A DNA stretch of 64,000 nt from Gonatopus flavifemur (GCA_018340375.1 JAFFJZ010000029.1:2108001-2172000), one strand, 5' to 3'; shown: positions 19,729 through 33,401, numbered from the stretch's first letter. Translations and numbers: made by a program. Notes: a model not told the origin generated them from the sequence alone.

Positions 19729-22700
19729 CCGGTTTATAACATTGTTTATTTAACAATTGACGGTGGGAAACAGCGGAATCATGGATAAAACTGTTATCTC
19801 TCCACTTGGTAACATTCGTTTTCCTTCTAATTGATTCCAAACGACGGAGAGAACACCGGAGAAGATAATTTACGGTGGGGAACAGCAGAATCTTGGATGT
19901 AAACTGTTATACCTCCACTCGGGAACATTCGTTTTTTTCCCAAGTGATTCGAAACGACGGAGAGAACACCGGAGAGAATGCAGGAATGAATTCTGAGAGG
20001 GATCGCGGTTTATAACATTGTTTATTTAACAATTGACGGTGGGAAACAGCAGAATCTTGGATAACACTGTTATCTCTCCACTCGGCAACATTCGTTTTCC
20101 TTCTAATTGATTCCAAACGATGGAGAGAACACCGGAGAAGATGAAGGAATGAATTCTGTGAGGGATCGCGGTTTATAACATTGTTTATTTAACACTTTAC
20201 GGTGGGGAACAGCAGAATCTTGGATATGAACTGTTATACCTCCACTCGGCAACATTCGTTTTCTTCCCAAGTGATTCCAAACGACGAAGAGAACACCGGA
20301 GGAAATGCAGGAATGAATTCTGTGAGGGATCGCAGTTTATAACATTGTTTGTTTAACAATTTACGGTGGGGAACAGGAGAATCTTGAATGTAAACTGTTA
20401 TACCTCCACTCGGCAACATTCGTCTTCCTTCTAATTGATTCGAAACGATGGAGAGAACACCGGAGAAGATGGAGGAATGAATTCTGTGAGGGATCGCGGT
20501 TTATAACATTGTTTATTTAACAATTTACGGTGGGAAACAGGAGAATCTTGAATGTAAACTGTTATACCTCCACTCGGCAACATTCGTTTTCCTTCTAATT
20601 GATTCCAAACGATGGAGAGAACACCGGAGAAGATGAAGGAATGAATTCTGTGAGGGATCGCGGTTTATAACATTCTTTATTTAACGAGTTACGGTGGGAA
20701 ACAGCAGAATCTTGGATAAAACTGTTACACCTCCACTCGGCAACATTCGTTTTTTTCCCAAGTGATTCCAAACGACGGAGAGGACACCGGAGAAAATGCA
20801 GGAATGAATTCTGGGAGGGATCGCGGTTTATAACATTGTTTATTTAACAATTGACGGTGGGAAACAGCGGAATCATGGATAAAACTGTTATCTCTCCACT
20901 CGGCAACATTCGTTTTCCTTCTAATTGATTCCAAACGATGGAGAGAACACCGGAGAAGATGAAGGTATGAATTCTGTGAGGAATCGCGGTTTGTAACATT
21001 GTTTATTTAACAATTTAAGGTGGGAAACAGAAGAATCTTGAATGTAAACTCTAATACCTCGACTCGGCAACATTCGTTTCCCTTCTGATTGATTCCAAAC
21101 GATGGAGAGAACACCGGAGAAGATAAAGGAATGAATTCTGTGAGAGATCGCGGTTTATAACATCGTTTATTTAACAATTTACGGTGAGAAACAGCAGAAT
21201 CTTGGATGTAAACTGTTATACCTCCACTCGGCAACATTCGTTTTCCTTCTTATTGATTCCAAACGATGGAGAGAACACCGGAGAAGATGAAGGAATGAAT
21301 TATGTGAGGGATCGCGGTTTATAACATTGTTTATTCAACAATTTACGGTGGGGAACAGAAGAATCTTGAATGTAAACTCTTATACCTCCACTCGGCAACA
21401 TTCGTTTTCCTTCTAATTGATCCCAAACGTTGGAGAGAACACCGGAGAAGATGAAGGAATGAATTCTGAGAGGGATCGCGGTTTATAACATTGTTTATTC
21501 AACAATTGACGGTGGGAAACAGCAGACTCTTGGATGTAAACTGTTATACCTCCACTCGGGAACATTCGTTTTTTTCCAAAGTGATTCCAAACGACGGAAA
21601 GAACACCGGAGAGAATGCAGGAATGAATTCTGAGAGGGATCGCGGTTTATAACATTGTTTATTTAACAATTTACGGTGGGGAACAGCAGAATCTTGGATA
21701 ACACTGTTATCCCTCCAATCGGCAACATTCGTTTTCCTTCTAATTGATTCCAAACGATGGAGAGAACACCGGAGAAGGTGAAGGAATGAATTATGTGAGG
21801 GATCGCGGTTTATAACATTGTTTATTTAACAATTTACGGTGGGAAACAGAAGAATCTTGAATGTCAACTCTTATACCTCCACTCGGCAACATGCGTTTTC
21901 CTTCTAATCGATCCCAAAGACGAAGAGAACATCGGAGAAGATGGAGGAATGAATTCTGTGAGGGATCGCGGTTTATAACATTGTTTATTAAACAATTTAC
22001 GGTGGGGAACAGCAGAATCTTGGATGTAAACTGTTATACCTCCACTCGGGAACATTCGTTTTTTTCCCAAGTGATTCCAAACGACGGAGAGAACACCGGA
22101 GAGAATGCAGGAATGAATTCTGTAAGGGATCCCGGTTTATAACATTGTTTATTCCACAATTTACGGTGGGAAACAGGAGAATCTTGAATGTAAACTGTTA
22201 TACCTCCACTCGGCAACATTCGTTTTCCTTCTAATTGATTCCAAACGATGGAGAGAACACCGGAGAAGATGAAGGAATGAATTCTGAAAGGGATCGCGGT
22301 TTGAAACATTGTTTATTTAACAATTGACGGTGGGGAACAGCAGAATCTTGGATGTAAACTGTTATACCTCCACTCGGGAACATTCGTTTTTTCCCCAAGT
22401 GATTCGAAACGACGGAGAGAACACCGGAGAGAATGCAGGAATGAATTCTGAGAGGGATCGCGGTTTATAACATTGTTTATTTAACAATTGACGGTGGGAA
22501 ACAGCAGAATCTTGGATAACACTGTTATCTCTCCACTCGGCATCATTCGTTTTCCTTCTAATTGATTCCAAACGACGGAGAGAACACCGGAGAAGATGAA
22601 GGAATGAATTCTGTGAGGGATCGCGGTTTATAAAATTGTTCATTTATCAATTTACGGTGAGAAACAGCAGAATTTTGGATGTAAACTGTTATACCTCCAC

Positions 22701-25700
22701 TCGGGAGAATTCGTTTTTCCCTCAAGTGATTCCAAACGACGGAGAGAACACCGGAGAGAATGCAGGAATGAATTCTGAGAGGGATCGCGGTTTATAACAT
22801 TGTTTATTCAACAATTGACGGTGGGAAACAGCAGGATCTGTATGTAAACTGTTATACCTCCACTCGGCAACATTCGTTTTCCTTCTGATCAATCCAAAAA
22901 ACGAAGAGAACACCGGGGAAGAGGAAGGTATGAATCCTGTGAGGGCTCGCGGTTTATAACATTGTTTATTTAACAATTTACGGTGGGAAACAGAAGAATC
23001 TTGAATGTGAACTCTTATACCTCGACTCGGCAACATTCGTTTTCCTTCTAATTGATTCCAAACGATGGAGAGAACACCGGAGAAGATGAAGGAATGAATT
23101 CTGTGAGGGATCGCGGTTTATAACATTCTTTATTTAACGAGTTACGGTGGGAAACAGCAGAATCTTGGATAAAACTGTTACACCTCCACTCGGCAACATT
23201 CGTTTTTTTCCCAAGTGATTCCAAACGACGGAGAGGACACCGGAGAAAATGCAGGAATGAATTCTGGGAGGGATCGCGGTTTATAACATTGTTTATTTAA
23301 CAATTGACGGTGGGAAACAGCGGAATCATGGATAAAACTGTTATCTCTCCACTCGGCAACATTCGTTTCCCTTCTCATTGATTCCAAACGATGGAGAGAA
23401 CACCGGAGAAGATAAAGGAATGAATTCTGTGAGAGATCGCGGTTTATAACATCGTTTATTTAACAATTTACGGTGGGAAACAGAAGAATCTTGAATGTAA
23501 ACTCTTATACCTCCACTCGGCAACATTCGTTTTCCTTCTAATTGATCCCAAACGATGGAGAGAACACCGGAGAAGATGAAGGAATGAATTATGTGAGGGA
23601 TCGCGGTTTATAACATTGTTTATTTAACAATTTACGGTGGGGAACAGAAGAATCTTGAATGTAAACTCTTATACCTCCACTCGGCAACATTCGTTTTCCT
23701 TCTAATTGATCCCAAACGTTGGAGAGAACACCGGAAAAGATGAAGGAATGAATTCTGAGAGGGATCGCGGTTTATAACATTGTTTATTCAACAATTGACG
23801 GTGGGAAACAGCAGAATCTTGAATGTAAACTGTTATACCTCCACTCGGCAACATTCGTTGTTTTCCCAAGTGATTCGAAACGACGGAGAGAACACCGGAG
23901 AGAATGCAGGAATGAATTCTGAGAGGGATCGCGGTTTATAACATTGTCTATTTAACAATTGACGGTGGGAAACAGCAGAATCTTGGATAACACTGTTATC
24001 TCTCCACTCGGCAACATTCGTTTTCCTTCTAATTGATTCCAAACGACGGAGAGAACACCGGAGAAGATAATTTACGGTGGGGAACAGCAGAATCTTGGAT
24101 GTAACCTGTTATACCTCCACTCAGCAACATTCGTTGTTTTCCCAAGTGATTCGAAACGACGGAGAGAACACCGGAGAGAATTCTGAGAGGGATCGCGGTT
24201 TATAACATTGTCTATTTAACAATTGACGGTGGGAAACAGCAGAATCTTGGATAACACTGTTATCTCTCCACTCGGCAACATTCGTTTTCCTTCTAATTGA
24301 TTCCAAACGACGGAGAGAACACCGGAGAAGATGAAGGAATGAACTCTGTGAGGGATCGCGGTTTATAACATTGTTTATTTAACAATTTACGGTGGGGAAC
24401 AGCAGAATCTTGGATGTAAACTGTTATACCTCGACTCGGGAACATTCGTTTTTTTCCCAAGTGATTCCAAACAACGGAGAGAACACCGGAGGGAATGCAG
24501 GAATGCATTCTGAGAGGGATCGCGGTTTTTCAACATTGTTTATTCAACAATTGACGGTGGGAAACAGCAGGATCTGTATGTAAACTGTTATACCTCCACT
24601 CGGCAACATTCGTTTTCCTTCTAATCGATCCCAAAGACGAAGAGAACACCGGGGAAGAGGAATGTATAAATTCTGTGAGGGATCGCGGTTTAAAACATTG
24701 TTTATTTAACAATTTACGGTGGAAAACAGAAGAATCTTGAATGTAAACTCTCATACCTCGACTCGGCAACATTCGTTTCCCTTCTAATTGATTGCAAACG
24801 ATGGAGAGAACACCGGAGAAGATAAAGGAATGAATTGTGTGAGGGATCGCGGTTTATAACATCGTTTATTTAACAATTTACAGTGAGAAACAGCAGAATC
24901 TTGGATGTAAACTGTTATACCTCCACTCGGCAACATTCGTTTTCCTTCTAATTGATTCCAAACGATGGAGAGAACACCGGGGAAGATGAAGGAATGAATT
25001 CTGTGAGGGATCGCGGTTTATAACATTGTTCATTTAACAATTTACGGTGGGAAACAGGAGAATCTCGAATGTAAACTGTTATACCTCCAGTCGGAAACAT
25101 TCGTTTTCCTTCTGAATGATTCCAAACGACGGAGAGAACACCGGAGAAGATAATTTACGGTGGGGAGCAGCAGAATCTTGGATGTAACCTGTTATACCTC
25201 CACTCGGCAACATTCGTTTTTTTCCCAAGTGATTCGAAACGACGGAGAGAACACCGGAGAGAATGCAGGAATGAATTCTGAGAGGGATCGCGGTTTATAA
25301 CATTGTTTATTTAACAATTGACGGTGGGAAACAGCAGGACCTGTATGTAAACTGTTATACCTCCACTCGGCAACATTCGTTTTCCTTCTAATCGATCCCA
25401 AAGACGAAGAGAACACCGGGGAAGAGGAAGGTATGAATTCTGTGAGGGATCGCGGTTTATAACATTGTTTATTCAACAATTTACGGTGGGAAACATAAGA
25501 ATCTTGAATGTAAACTCTTAAACCTCGACTCGGCAACATTCGTTTTCCTTCTAATTGATTCCAAACGATGGAGAGAACACCGGAGAAGATAAAGGAATGA
25601 ATTCTGTGAGGGATCGCGGTTCATAACATCGTTCATTTAACAATTTACGGTGGGAAACAGAAGAATCTTGAATGTCAACTCATATACCTCCACTCGGCAA

Positions 25701-28700
25701 CATTCGTTTTCGTTCTAATTGATTCCAAACGATGGAGAGAACACCGGAGAAGATAAAGGAATGAATTCTGTGAGGGATCGCGGTTTATAACATCGTTTAT
25801 TTAACAATTTACAGTGAGAAACAGCAGAATCTTGGATGTAAACTGTTATACCTCCACTCGGCAACATTCGTTTTCCTTCTAATTGATTCCAAACGATGGA
25901 GAGAACACCGGAGAAGATGAAGGAATGAATTATGTGAGGGATCGCGGTTTATAACATTGTTTATTTAACAATTTACGGTGGGGAACAGAAGAATCTTGGA
26001 TGTGAACTGTTATACCTCCACTCGGCAACATTCGTTTTTTTCCCAAGTGATTCCAAACGACGAAAAGAACACCGGAGGAAATGCAGGAATGAATTCTGAG
26101 AAGGAACGCGGTTCATAACATTGTTTATTTAACAATTGACGGTGGGAAACAGCAGAGTCTTAGATAAAACTGTTATCTCTCCAATCGGCAACATTCGTTT
26201 TCCTTCTAATTGATTCCAAACGACGGAGAGAACACCGGAGAAGATGAAGGAATGAATTCTGTGAGGGATCGCGGTTTATAACATTGTTTATTTAACAATT
26301 TACGGTGGGAAACAGGAGAATCTTGCATGTAAACTCTTATACCTCCACTCGGCAACATTCGTTTTCCTTCTAATTGATTCCAAACGATGGAGAGAGCACC
26401 GGAGAAGATGAAGGAATGAATTCTGTGAGGGATCGCGGTTTATAACATTGTTCATTTAACAATTTACGGTGGGAAACAGGAGAATCTTGAATGTAAACTG
26501 TTATACCTCCACTCGGCAACATTCGTTGTTTTCCCAAGTGATTCGAAACGACGGAGAGAACACCGGAGAGAATGTAGGAATGAATTCTGAGAGGGATCGC
26601 GGTTTATAACATTGTCTATTTAACAATTGACGGTGGGAAACAGCAGAATCTTGGATAACACTGTTATCTCTCCACTCGGCAACATTCGTTTTCCTTCTAA
26701 TTGATTCCAAACGACGGAGAGAACACCGGAGAAGATAATTTACGGTGGGGAACAGCAGAATCTTGGATGTAACCTGTTATGCCTCCACTCAGCAACATTC
26801 GTTGTTTTCCCAAGTGATTCGAAACGACGGAGAGAACACCGGAGAGAATGCAGGAATGAATTCTGAGAGGGATCGCGGTTTATAACATTGTCTATTTAAC
26901 AATTGACGGTGGGAAACAGCAGAATCTTGGATAACACTGTTATCTCTCCACTCGGCAACATTCGTTTTCCTTCTAATTGATTCCAAACGACGGAGAGAAC
27001 ACCGGAGAAGATGAAGGAATGAACTCTGTGAGTGATCGCGGTTTATAACATTGTTTATTTAACAATTTACGGTGGGGAACAGCAGAATCTTGGATGTAAA
27101 CTGTTATACCTCGACTCGGGAACATTCGTTTTTTTCCCAAGTGATTCCAAACAACGGAGAGAACACCGGAGGGAATGCAGGAATGCATTCTGAGAGGGAT
27201 CGCGGTTTTTCAACATTGTTTATTCAACAATTGACGGTGGGAAACAGCAGGATCTGTATGTAAACTGTTATACCTCCACTCGGCAACATTCGTTTTCCTT
27301 CTAATCGATCCCAAAGACGAAGAGAACACCGGGGAAGAGGAATGTATGAATTCTGTGAGGGATCGCGGTTTAAAACATTGTTTATTTAACAATTTACGGT
27401 GGAAAACAGAAGAATCTTGAATGTAAACTCTCATACCTCGACTCGGCAACATTCGTTTCCCTTCTAATTGATTCCAAACGATGGAGAGAACACCGGAGAA
27501 GATAAAGGAATGAATTGTGTGAGGGATCGCGGTTTATAACATCGTTTATTTAACAATTTACAGTGAGAAACAGCAGAATCTTGGATGTAAACTGTTATAC
27601 CTCCACTCCGCAACATTCGTTTTCCTTCTAATTGATTCCAAACGATGGAGAGAACACCGGAGAAGATGAAGGAATGAATTATGTGAGGGATCGCGGTTTA
27701 TAACATTGTTTATTTAACAATTTACGGTGGGAAACAGAAGAATCTTGTATGTAAACTCTGATACCTCCACTCGGCAACATTCGTTTTCCTTCTAATTGAT
27801 TCCAAACGATGGAGAGAGCACCGGAGAAGATGAAGGAATGAATTCTGTGAGGGATCGCGGTTTATAACATTGTTCATTTAACAATTTACGGTGGGAAACA
27901 GGAGAATCTCGAATGTAAACTGTTATACCTCCAGTCGGAAACATTCGATTCCCTTCTAATTGATTCCAAACGACGGAGAGAACACCGGAGAAGATAATTT
28001 ACGGTGGGGAACAGCAGAATCTTGGATGTAACCTGTTATACCTCCACTCGGCAACATTCGTTTTTTTCCCAAGTGATTCGAAACGACGGAGAGAACACTG
28101 GAGAGAATGCAGGAATGAATTCTGAGAGGGATCGCGGTTTATAACATTGTTTATTTAACAATTGACGGTGGGAAACAGCAGGACCTGTATGTAAACTGTT
28201 ATACCTCCACTCGGCAACATTCGTTTTCCTTCTAATCGATCCCAAAGACGAAGAGAACACCGGGGAAGAGGAAGGTATGAATTCTGTGAGGGATCGCGGT
28301 TTATAACATTGTTTATTCAACAATTTACGGTGGGAAACATGAGAATCTTGAATGTGAACTCTTAAACCTCGACTCGGCAACATTCGTTTTCCTTCTAATT
28401 GATTCCAAACGATGGAGAGAACACCGGAGAAGATAAAGGAATGAATTCTGTGAGGGATCGCGGTTCATAACATCGTTCATTTAACAATTTACGGTGGGAA
28501 ACAGAAGAATCTTGAATGTCAACTCATATACCTCCACTCGGCAACATTCGTTTTCGTTCTAATTGATTCCAAACGATGGAGAGAACACCGGAGAAGATAA
28601 AGGAATGAATTCTGTGAGGGATCGCGGTTCATAACATCGTTCATTTAACAATTTACGGTGGGAAACAGCAGAATCTTGGATAAAACTGTTATCTCTCCAC

Positions 28701-29696
28701 TCGGCAACATTCGTTGCCCTTCTAATTGATTCCAAACGACGGAGAGAACACCGGGGAAGATGAAGTAACAATTCTGTGAGGGATCGCAGTTTATAACATT
28801 GTTTGTTTAACAATTTACGGTGGGGAACCGAAGAATCTTGGATGTGAACTGTTATACCTCCACTCGGCAACATTCGTTTTTTTCCCAAGTGATTCCAAAC
28901 GACGAAAAGAACACCGGAGGAAATGCAGGAATGAATTCTGAGAACGAACGCGGTTTATAACATTGTTTATTTAACAATTGACGGTGGGAAACAGCAGAGT
29001 CTTGGATAAAACTGTTATCTCTCCAATCGGCAACATTCGTTTTCCTTCTAATTGATTCCAAACGACGGAGAGAACACCGGAGAAGATGAAGGAATGAATT
29101 CTGTGAGGGATCGCGGTTTATAACATTGTTCATTTAACAATTCACGGTGAGAAACAGCAGAATCTTGGATGTAAACTGTTATCTCTCCAATCGGCAACAT
29201 TCGTTTTCCTTCCAATTGATCCCAAACGACGGAGAGAACACCGGGAAAGAGGAAGAAATGAATTCTGTGAGGGATCGCGGTTTATAACATTGTTTATTTA
29301 ACAATTTACGGTGGGAAACAGCAGAATCTTGGATGTAAACTGTTATACCTCCACTCGGCAACATTCGTTTTCCTTCCAATTGATCCCAAACGACGGAGAG
29401 AACACCGGGAAAGAGGAAAGAATGAATTCTGTGAGAGATCGCGGTTTATAACATTGTTCATTTAACAATTCACGGTGGGAAACAGCAGAATCTTGGATGT
29501 AAACTGTTATACCTCCACCCGGCGACATTCGTTTCTTCCCCAAGTGATTCCAAACGACGTAGAGAACACCGGAGAAGATGCAGGGATGAATCCTGAGAGG
29601 GATCGCGGTTTATAACATTGTTGGTTCAACAATTTACGGTTGGAAACAGCGGAATCTTAGATATACATCCACATATCTCGGCCACATTCCTTTCCT
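19729..29696 (+). repeat. Satellite array C, ~163-bp period, ~60 units
   Basis: Unit landmarks in order are GATCGCGGTTTATAACATTG, TTTAACAATTTACGGTGGG, AACAGCAGAATCTTGGATG, CCTCCACTCGGCAACATTCG and ATTCCAAACGACGGAGAG. Starts at 20001, 20164, 20328 and 20491 give 163 bp. Some units lack a block of about 65 bp (AGATAATTTACGG junctions near 19863, 24065, 25149, 26733, 27993). Longer blocks recur: 20.64-21.5 kb with 23.09-23.8 kb (offset 2453), and 23.83-25.5 kb with 26.5-28.4 kb (offset 2668-2844). Noncoding. Confidence 0.97.
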
Positions 29697-29760
29697 TTCA
29701 AATCGATCCTAGTTGATACAGGACGCATGAGTCCTATGATGGTTCAGGTAATTAGGAGAT
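29697..29760. other. Inversion junction in array C
   Basis: About 60 bp of non-satellite sequence, including AGGAC-GCATGA-GTCCT (a short hairpin), separates plus-oriented units from minus-oriented ones. Confidence 0.8.
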
Positions 29761-30735
29761 ATAACAGTTTTATCCAAGATTCTGCTGTTTCCCACCGTAA
29801 ATTGTTGAATGAACAATGTCATAAACCGCGATCCCTCACCGAATTCACTCCTTCATCTTCTCCGGTGTTCTCTCCGTCGTTTCGAATCAATTAGAAGGAA
29901 AACGAATGTTACCGAGTGGAGATATAATAACAGTTTTATCCAAGATTCTGCTGTTTCCCACCGTAAATTGTTAAATAAACAATGTTATAAGCCGCGATCC
30001 CTCTCAGAATTCATCCCTTCATCTTCTCCGGTGTTCTCTCCATCGTTTGGAATCAATTGGAAGGAAAACGAATGTTGCCGAGTGGAGAGATAACAGTTTT
30101 ATCCAAGATTCTGCTGTTTCCCACCGTCAATTGTTAAATAAACAATGTTATAAACCGCGATCCCCAACAGAATTCATTCCTGCATTTTCTCCGGTGTCCT
30201 CTCCGTCGTTTGGAATCACTTGGGAAAAAAACGAATGTTGCCGAGTGGAGGTATAACAGTTTACATCCAAGATTCTGCTGTTTCCCACCGTAAATTGTTG
30301 AATAAACAATGTCATAAACCGCGATCCCTCACAGAATTCATTCCTGCGTCTTCTCCGGCATTCTCTCCGTCGTTTGGAATCACTTGGGAAAGAAACGAAT
30401 GTCGCCGAGTGGAGGTATAACAGTTTACATCCAAGATTCTGCTGTTCCCCACCGTAAATTGTTAAATAAACAATGTTAACAACCGCGATCCCCCACAGAG
30501 TTCATTCCTGCGTCTTCTCCGGCATTCTCTCCGTCGTTTGGAATCACTTGGGAAAGAAACGAATGTTGCCGAGTGGTGGTATAACAGTTTACATCCAAGA
30601 TTCTGCTGTTCCCCACCGTAAATTGTTAAATAAACAATGTTATAAACCGCGATCCCTCTCCGAATTGATTCCTGCATCTTTTCTGGTGTACTCCTCGTCG
30701 TTTGGCATTGATTAGAAAAAAAACGCATGTTGCCA
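29761..30735 (-). repeat. Satellite array C, inverted part
   Basis: About six units in reverse orientation, e.g. AACAATGTTATAAACCGCGA at about 30150. The array ends near 30735 where an unrelated AT-rich sequence begins. Confidence 0.95.
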
Positions 30736-31285
30736 TGATGAGACATTGGCCTTTATATTTGATGGTTCTTATTCCACTTTTTTTTTTAAATAAACATTTT
30801 TATGGGTCTTGCGCTACATAAAACTGTTCATGGGTTCCCAAACGATCAATCTAATATGCAACCATCATCTTATCAACCTTGTTCCAGCCAGAAACACTCT
30901 TTTCCTGTTTTTCAATATGCGGTACAGTCTGTGTCAAAAATTTCAAAAGTGGCCGCTAGCAAACTGGCCGCTAGATACCATTCTATTTCATTTCCTACAC
31001 ATTTTATGCCTCAACTCTGATGCCTTATTGATAAAACATCATTGCAATGAAGCAATTCAATCAAAAATCGACGTGGTTCAACCAAGGAACTTTACAGTTT
31101 TGGAGAAATCATTCTCTAATGAACAAATGGTTTTTATATTCGAGTTTAATCGTATTAAAGTGGGAGATGGACATTGATCTTCGTGTAAAAGAATATAAGT
31201 TCAATTAAATTTGGATATTTGTCATTAATTTCAGCGGAAAACAAAACGTGTTTCAACCAAGGACAGTCTCCCCTACATATAATGG
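30736..31285. other. Unassigned DNA right of array C
   Basis: Short overlapping frames (30802-31177) have no recognisable motif. Nothing can be supported. Confidence 0.35.
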
Positions 31286-31289
31286 AAGC

Positions 31290-31506
31290 AAAAGTTATTC
31301 ACGTAAATGAAAAATTCATTGAAATTTCAATTACATCCCAATGGAATTTCAGTGACAAAAATATATATTAATGTATGCTATAATATAGCAAAATTGAAAA
31401 TTCAGTTACGTGTAGATGAATTTTCATTTCAATTACTAAGAATTGGAAATTTCATTTACAAATGTACATGAAAAATATATTAAATTTAATGACATTTCTA
31501 ACAGTG
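31290..31506. mobile_element. CACTGTT-family MITE, right end only
   Basis: Its right edge (TTCTAACAGTG, then TA) and GAATTTTCATTTCAATTAC-type interior resemble the copy in the Merlin gene. The left end is not recognisable. Confidence 0.45.
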
Positions 31507-31831
31507 TAGTTAACGAAAATTCGGTTGACTAATTCCTTCCGTGTACGGAAAGTGTCCATGCGATTTGCGTTAGTTTCCTTTCCGTGTAATAATACATTTT
31601 GTATCTGGAATTCAGTCTTGAATACACAATTTCATTTTTGACCAACTTTGGAAGTTGAAAAAATATGATTAAAAACTTTTATTTCATTAAAATACAAAAC
31701 TACCAGAAAAAATGCTTTTTTCTTCTTTTCTTAATAATTTCCTGACTTTCCAGGATTTTTTGTTAATTCCCTGACTTTCTCTGACCGATTTTCACTTCCC
31801 TGACTTTTCAGAAGGTGGACACCCTGATATT

Positions 31832-32759
31832 TCTCATCGTCGATAGGTAACGCCATGTTGAGCAGAACAAGACAAAAAACAATGGACGAACCCATCCATC
31901 AGAAACAATTTGCTTTGAATTTCAGTTCAAAATCAATTTTAATTTCAGTCAAATCGGAATTAATATAAGCTGTATTCTGGTTCCAGTTTGAGAAGGTTCT
32001 CTAGTGGCTGACTTTAAGCCTAATGAGTCTTCTTTCGGTTGCATCTTGAGTTCAGCTCATATTCTAACTGAAATCAAGTCTTTCTTTTTACTGTGTAAGA
32101 ACTCAAACATCTGGTCCATCAGAGCAATTAATTGGAGTCCGCAGAAAAATTTCACCTCAGTTGACGTACTTCTGATTCAGAATCGGAAAATGAATAACTG
32201 CCGCTGTCATCTGATATTTCGGATTCCTCATCATTTTCAGTTTACAGATTGGATTTTTTTCGAAGGCAGCTAGATTATTTGAAAAGACTTATTGAATTGA
32301 TGGAAAAACTCCTTTCAAAATCTCAATAGACTTTCCAACAATATATACTCTCTCATTTCTCCAATTTTTATTCCAAAAGAAGTACATAAAACATCAGTTG
32401 GTTTCAACGCTGATACCTCTCCGCGAATTGGCTTCGATGCGGGACGCAAATTAGTTACATGAACTCTCGAACAGTGTGATTTTTCTTCGAAAGGATCAAA
32501 GGATTGCAACGATTGGTAAATTGTGTTGACAACATGTTTGAAAGTGATCTTTGAGCAAATCACACTAAATTATCGCTTGAATAATTGATATGGAAAACTA
32601 AACGTTAGAGGAAGAACTTGCAAAAACGTGTTGGAGCGGATGAAGACTTAAAATAACATCGAAAACGAACGTAGACGGCGTTTCGCATGTATGGACAGCC
32701 CACTATCATGCACTCGAGGGCGACGTGATTGTTCCAAATAATCGTATCTCAAAAACTAC
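31832..32759. other. Unassigned DNA
   Basis: No conserved frame, RNA or repeat recognised. The 89-codon frame at 32004 shows no motif. Confidence 0.35.
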
Positions 32760-33160
32760 TACAAAAGCTCACTCTTGAATTTACAGATATTCTATGGACT
32801 ATGAGGGACATTTCAATTCTAGAAAAAACGATTTTGAAAATGCCTATTTTTTCAATTGTGATTTGTTTACAAAAATGGCATATTTGTAGTGTAAATAAAC
32901 AAAGTAAATATTTCATTCATTGCTACATGTAAAGGTTGACCAATTATACACTTTTCCTGAAAATTTCGTTTTTTTTTCCTCGGAATGGTTCATAAACTAG
33001 AACCATTTTAAGAAAGTTGGAATTTTTTGATTTCCAAACTTCAAAAATTTCCAACTCCTAAATGCTCCGTATCATAATGAAATAAAAAAATACGGGTTGA
33101 CGTCCTTTCTATTCGATACAAGAAAAAATTCCACACGATTTGATTTTTGAATTGCAAATT
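32760..33160 (-). repeat. Dispersed repeat, copy 2 (inverted to 13388-13787)
   Basis: Reverse complement of 13388-13787 with few indels. The coordinates sum constantly (about 46547) across the match, which shows colinearity. Confidence 0.8.
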
Positions 33161-33399
33161 TTCAGTGGAATGACTCATACATAGTACGAAATATAAAACT
33201 GATGAAACTCAATGTCACTGTGCAATCTCATGTTTCAAGTTCATACGAGCCGCAAGAGTTGACGAGGTTACCCCAACTCCCTAGCAGCAAGGTTTTTGAA
33301 TCAAATGATTTCACTTATAACAAAAAAGCGTAATTCTATCTATTTAGTACAGTTTCATGTTTCCATTTCACGAGAAATTCAAAATTATTATGAGTGAAG
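33161..33399. other. Unassigned DNA
   Basis: Nothing supported. Confidence 0.3.
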
Positions 33400-33401
33400 T
33401 A

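Larger units (their letters stand above)
15978..31826. mobile_element. Possible 15.8-kb composite between CAGGGTGTCCAC ends
   Basis: CAGGGTGTCCAC begins at 15978 and its exact complement ends at 31826. Both ends are followed inward by TTCCCTGACTTTT words in the orientation expected of left and right ends of one family. ATATT lies directly outside both (15973-15977, 31827-31831). No transposase was found inside. Alternatives are two separate truncated copies, with the 5-bp match by chance. Confidence 0.4.

Noticed and set aside
29720..29750. Hammerhead-ribozyme-like GGAC..ATGAGTCC in the satellite joint
   Set aside because: The CTGATGA and GAAA core elements are not both present in the right order; it is only a short hairpin.
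17900..30715. Dozens of 60-161-codon frames, mostly minus strand, inside satellites B and C
   Set aside because: The same peptide recurs once per 163-bp unit in shifting frames because 163 is not a multiple of three. They are translations of noncoding repeats, not genes.
17850..30735. CRISPR array
   Set aside because: Units are contiguous near-identical 163-bp repeats without short direct repeats and unique spacers, and there are no cas genes. The context is eukaryotic.
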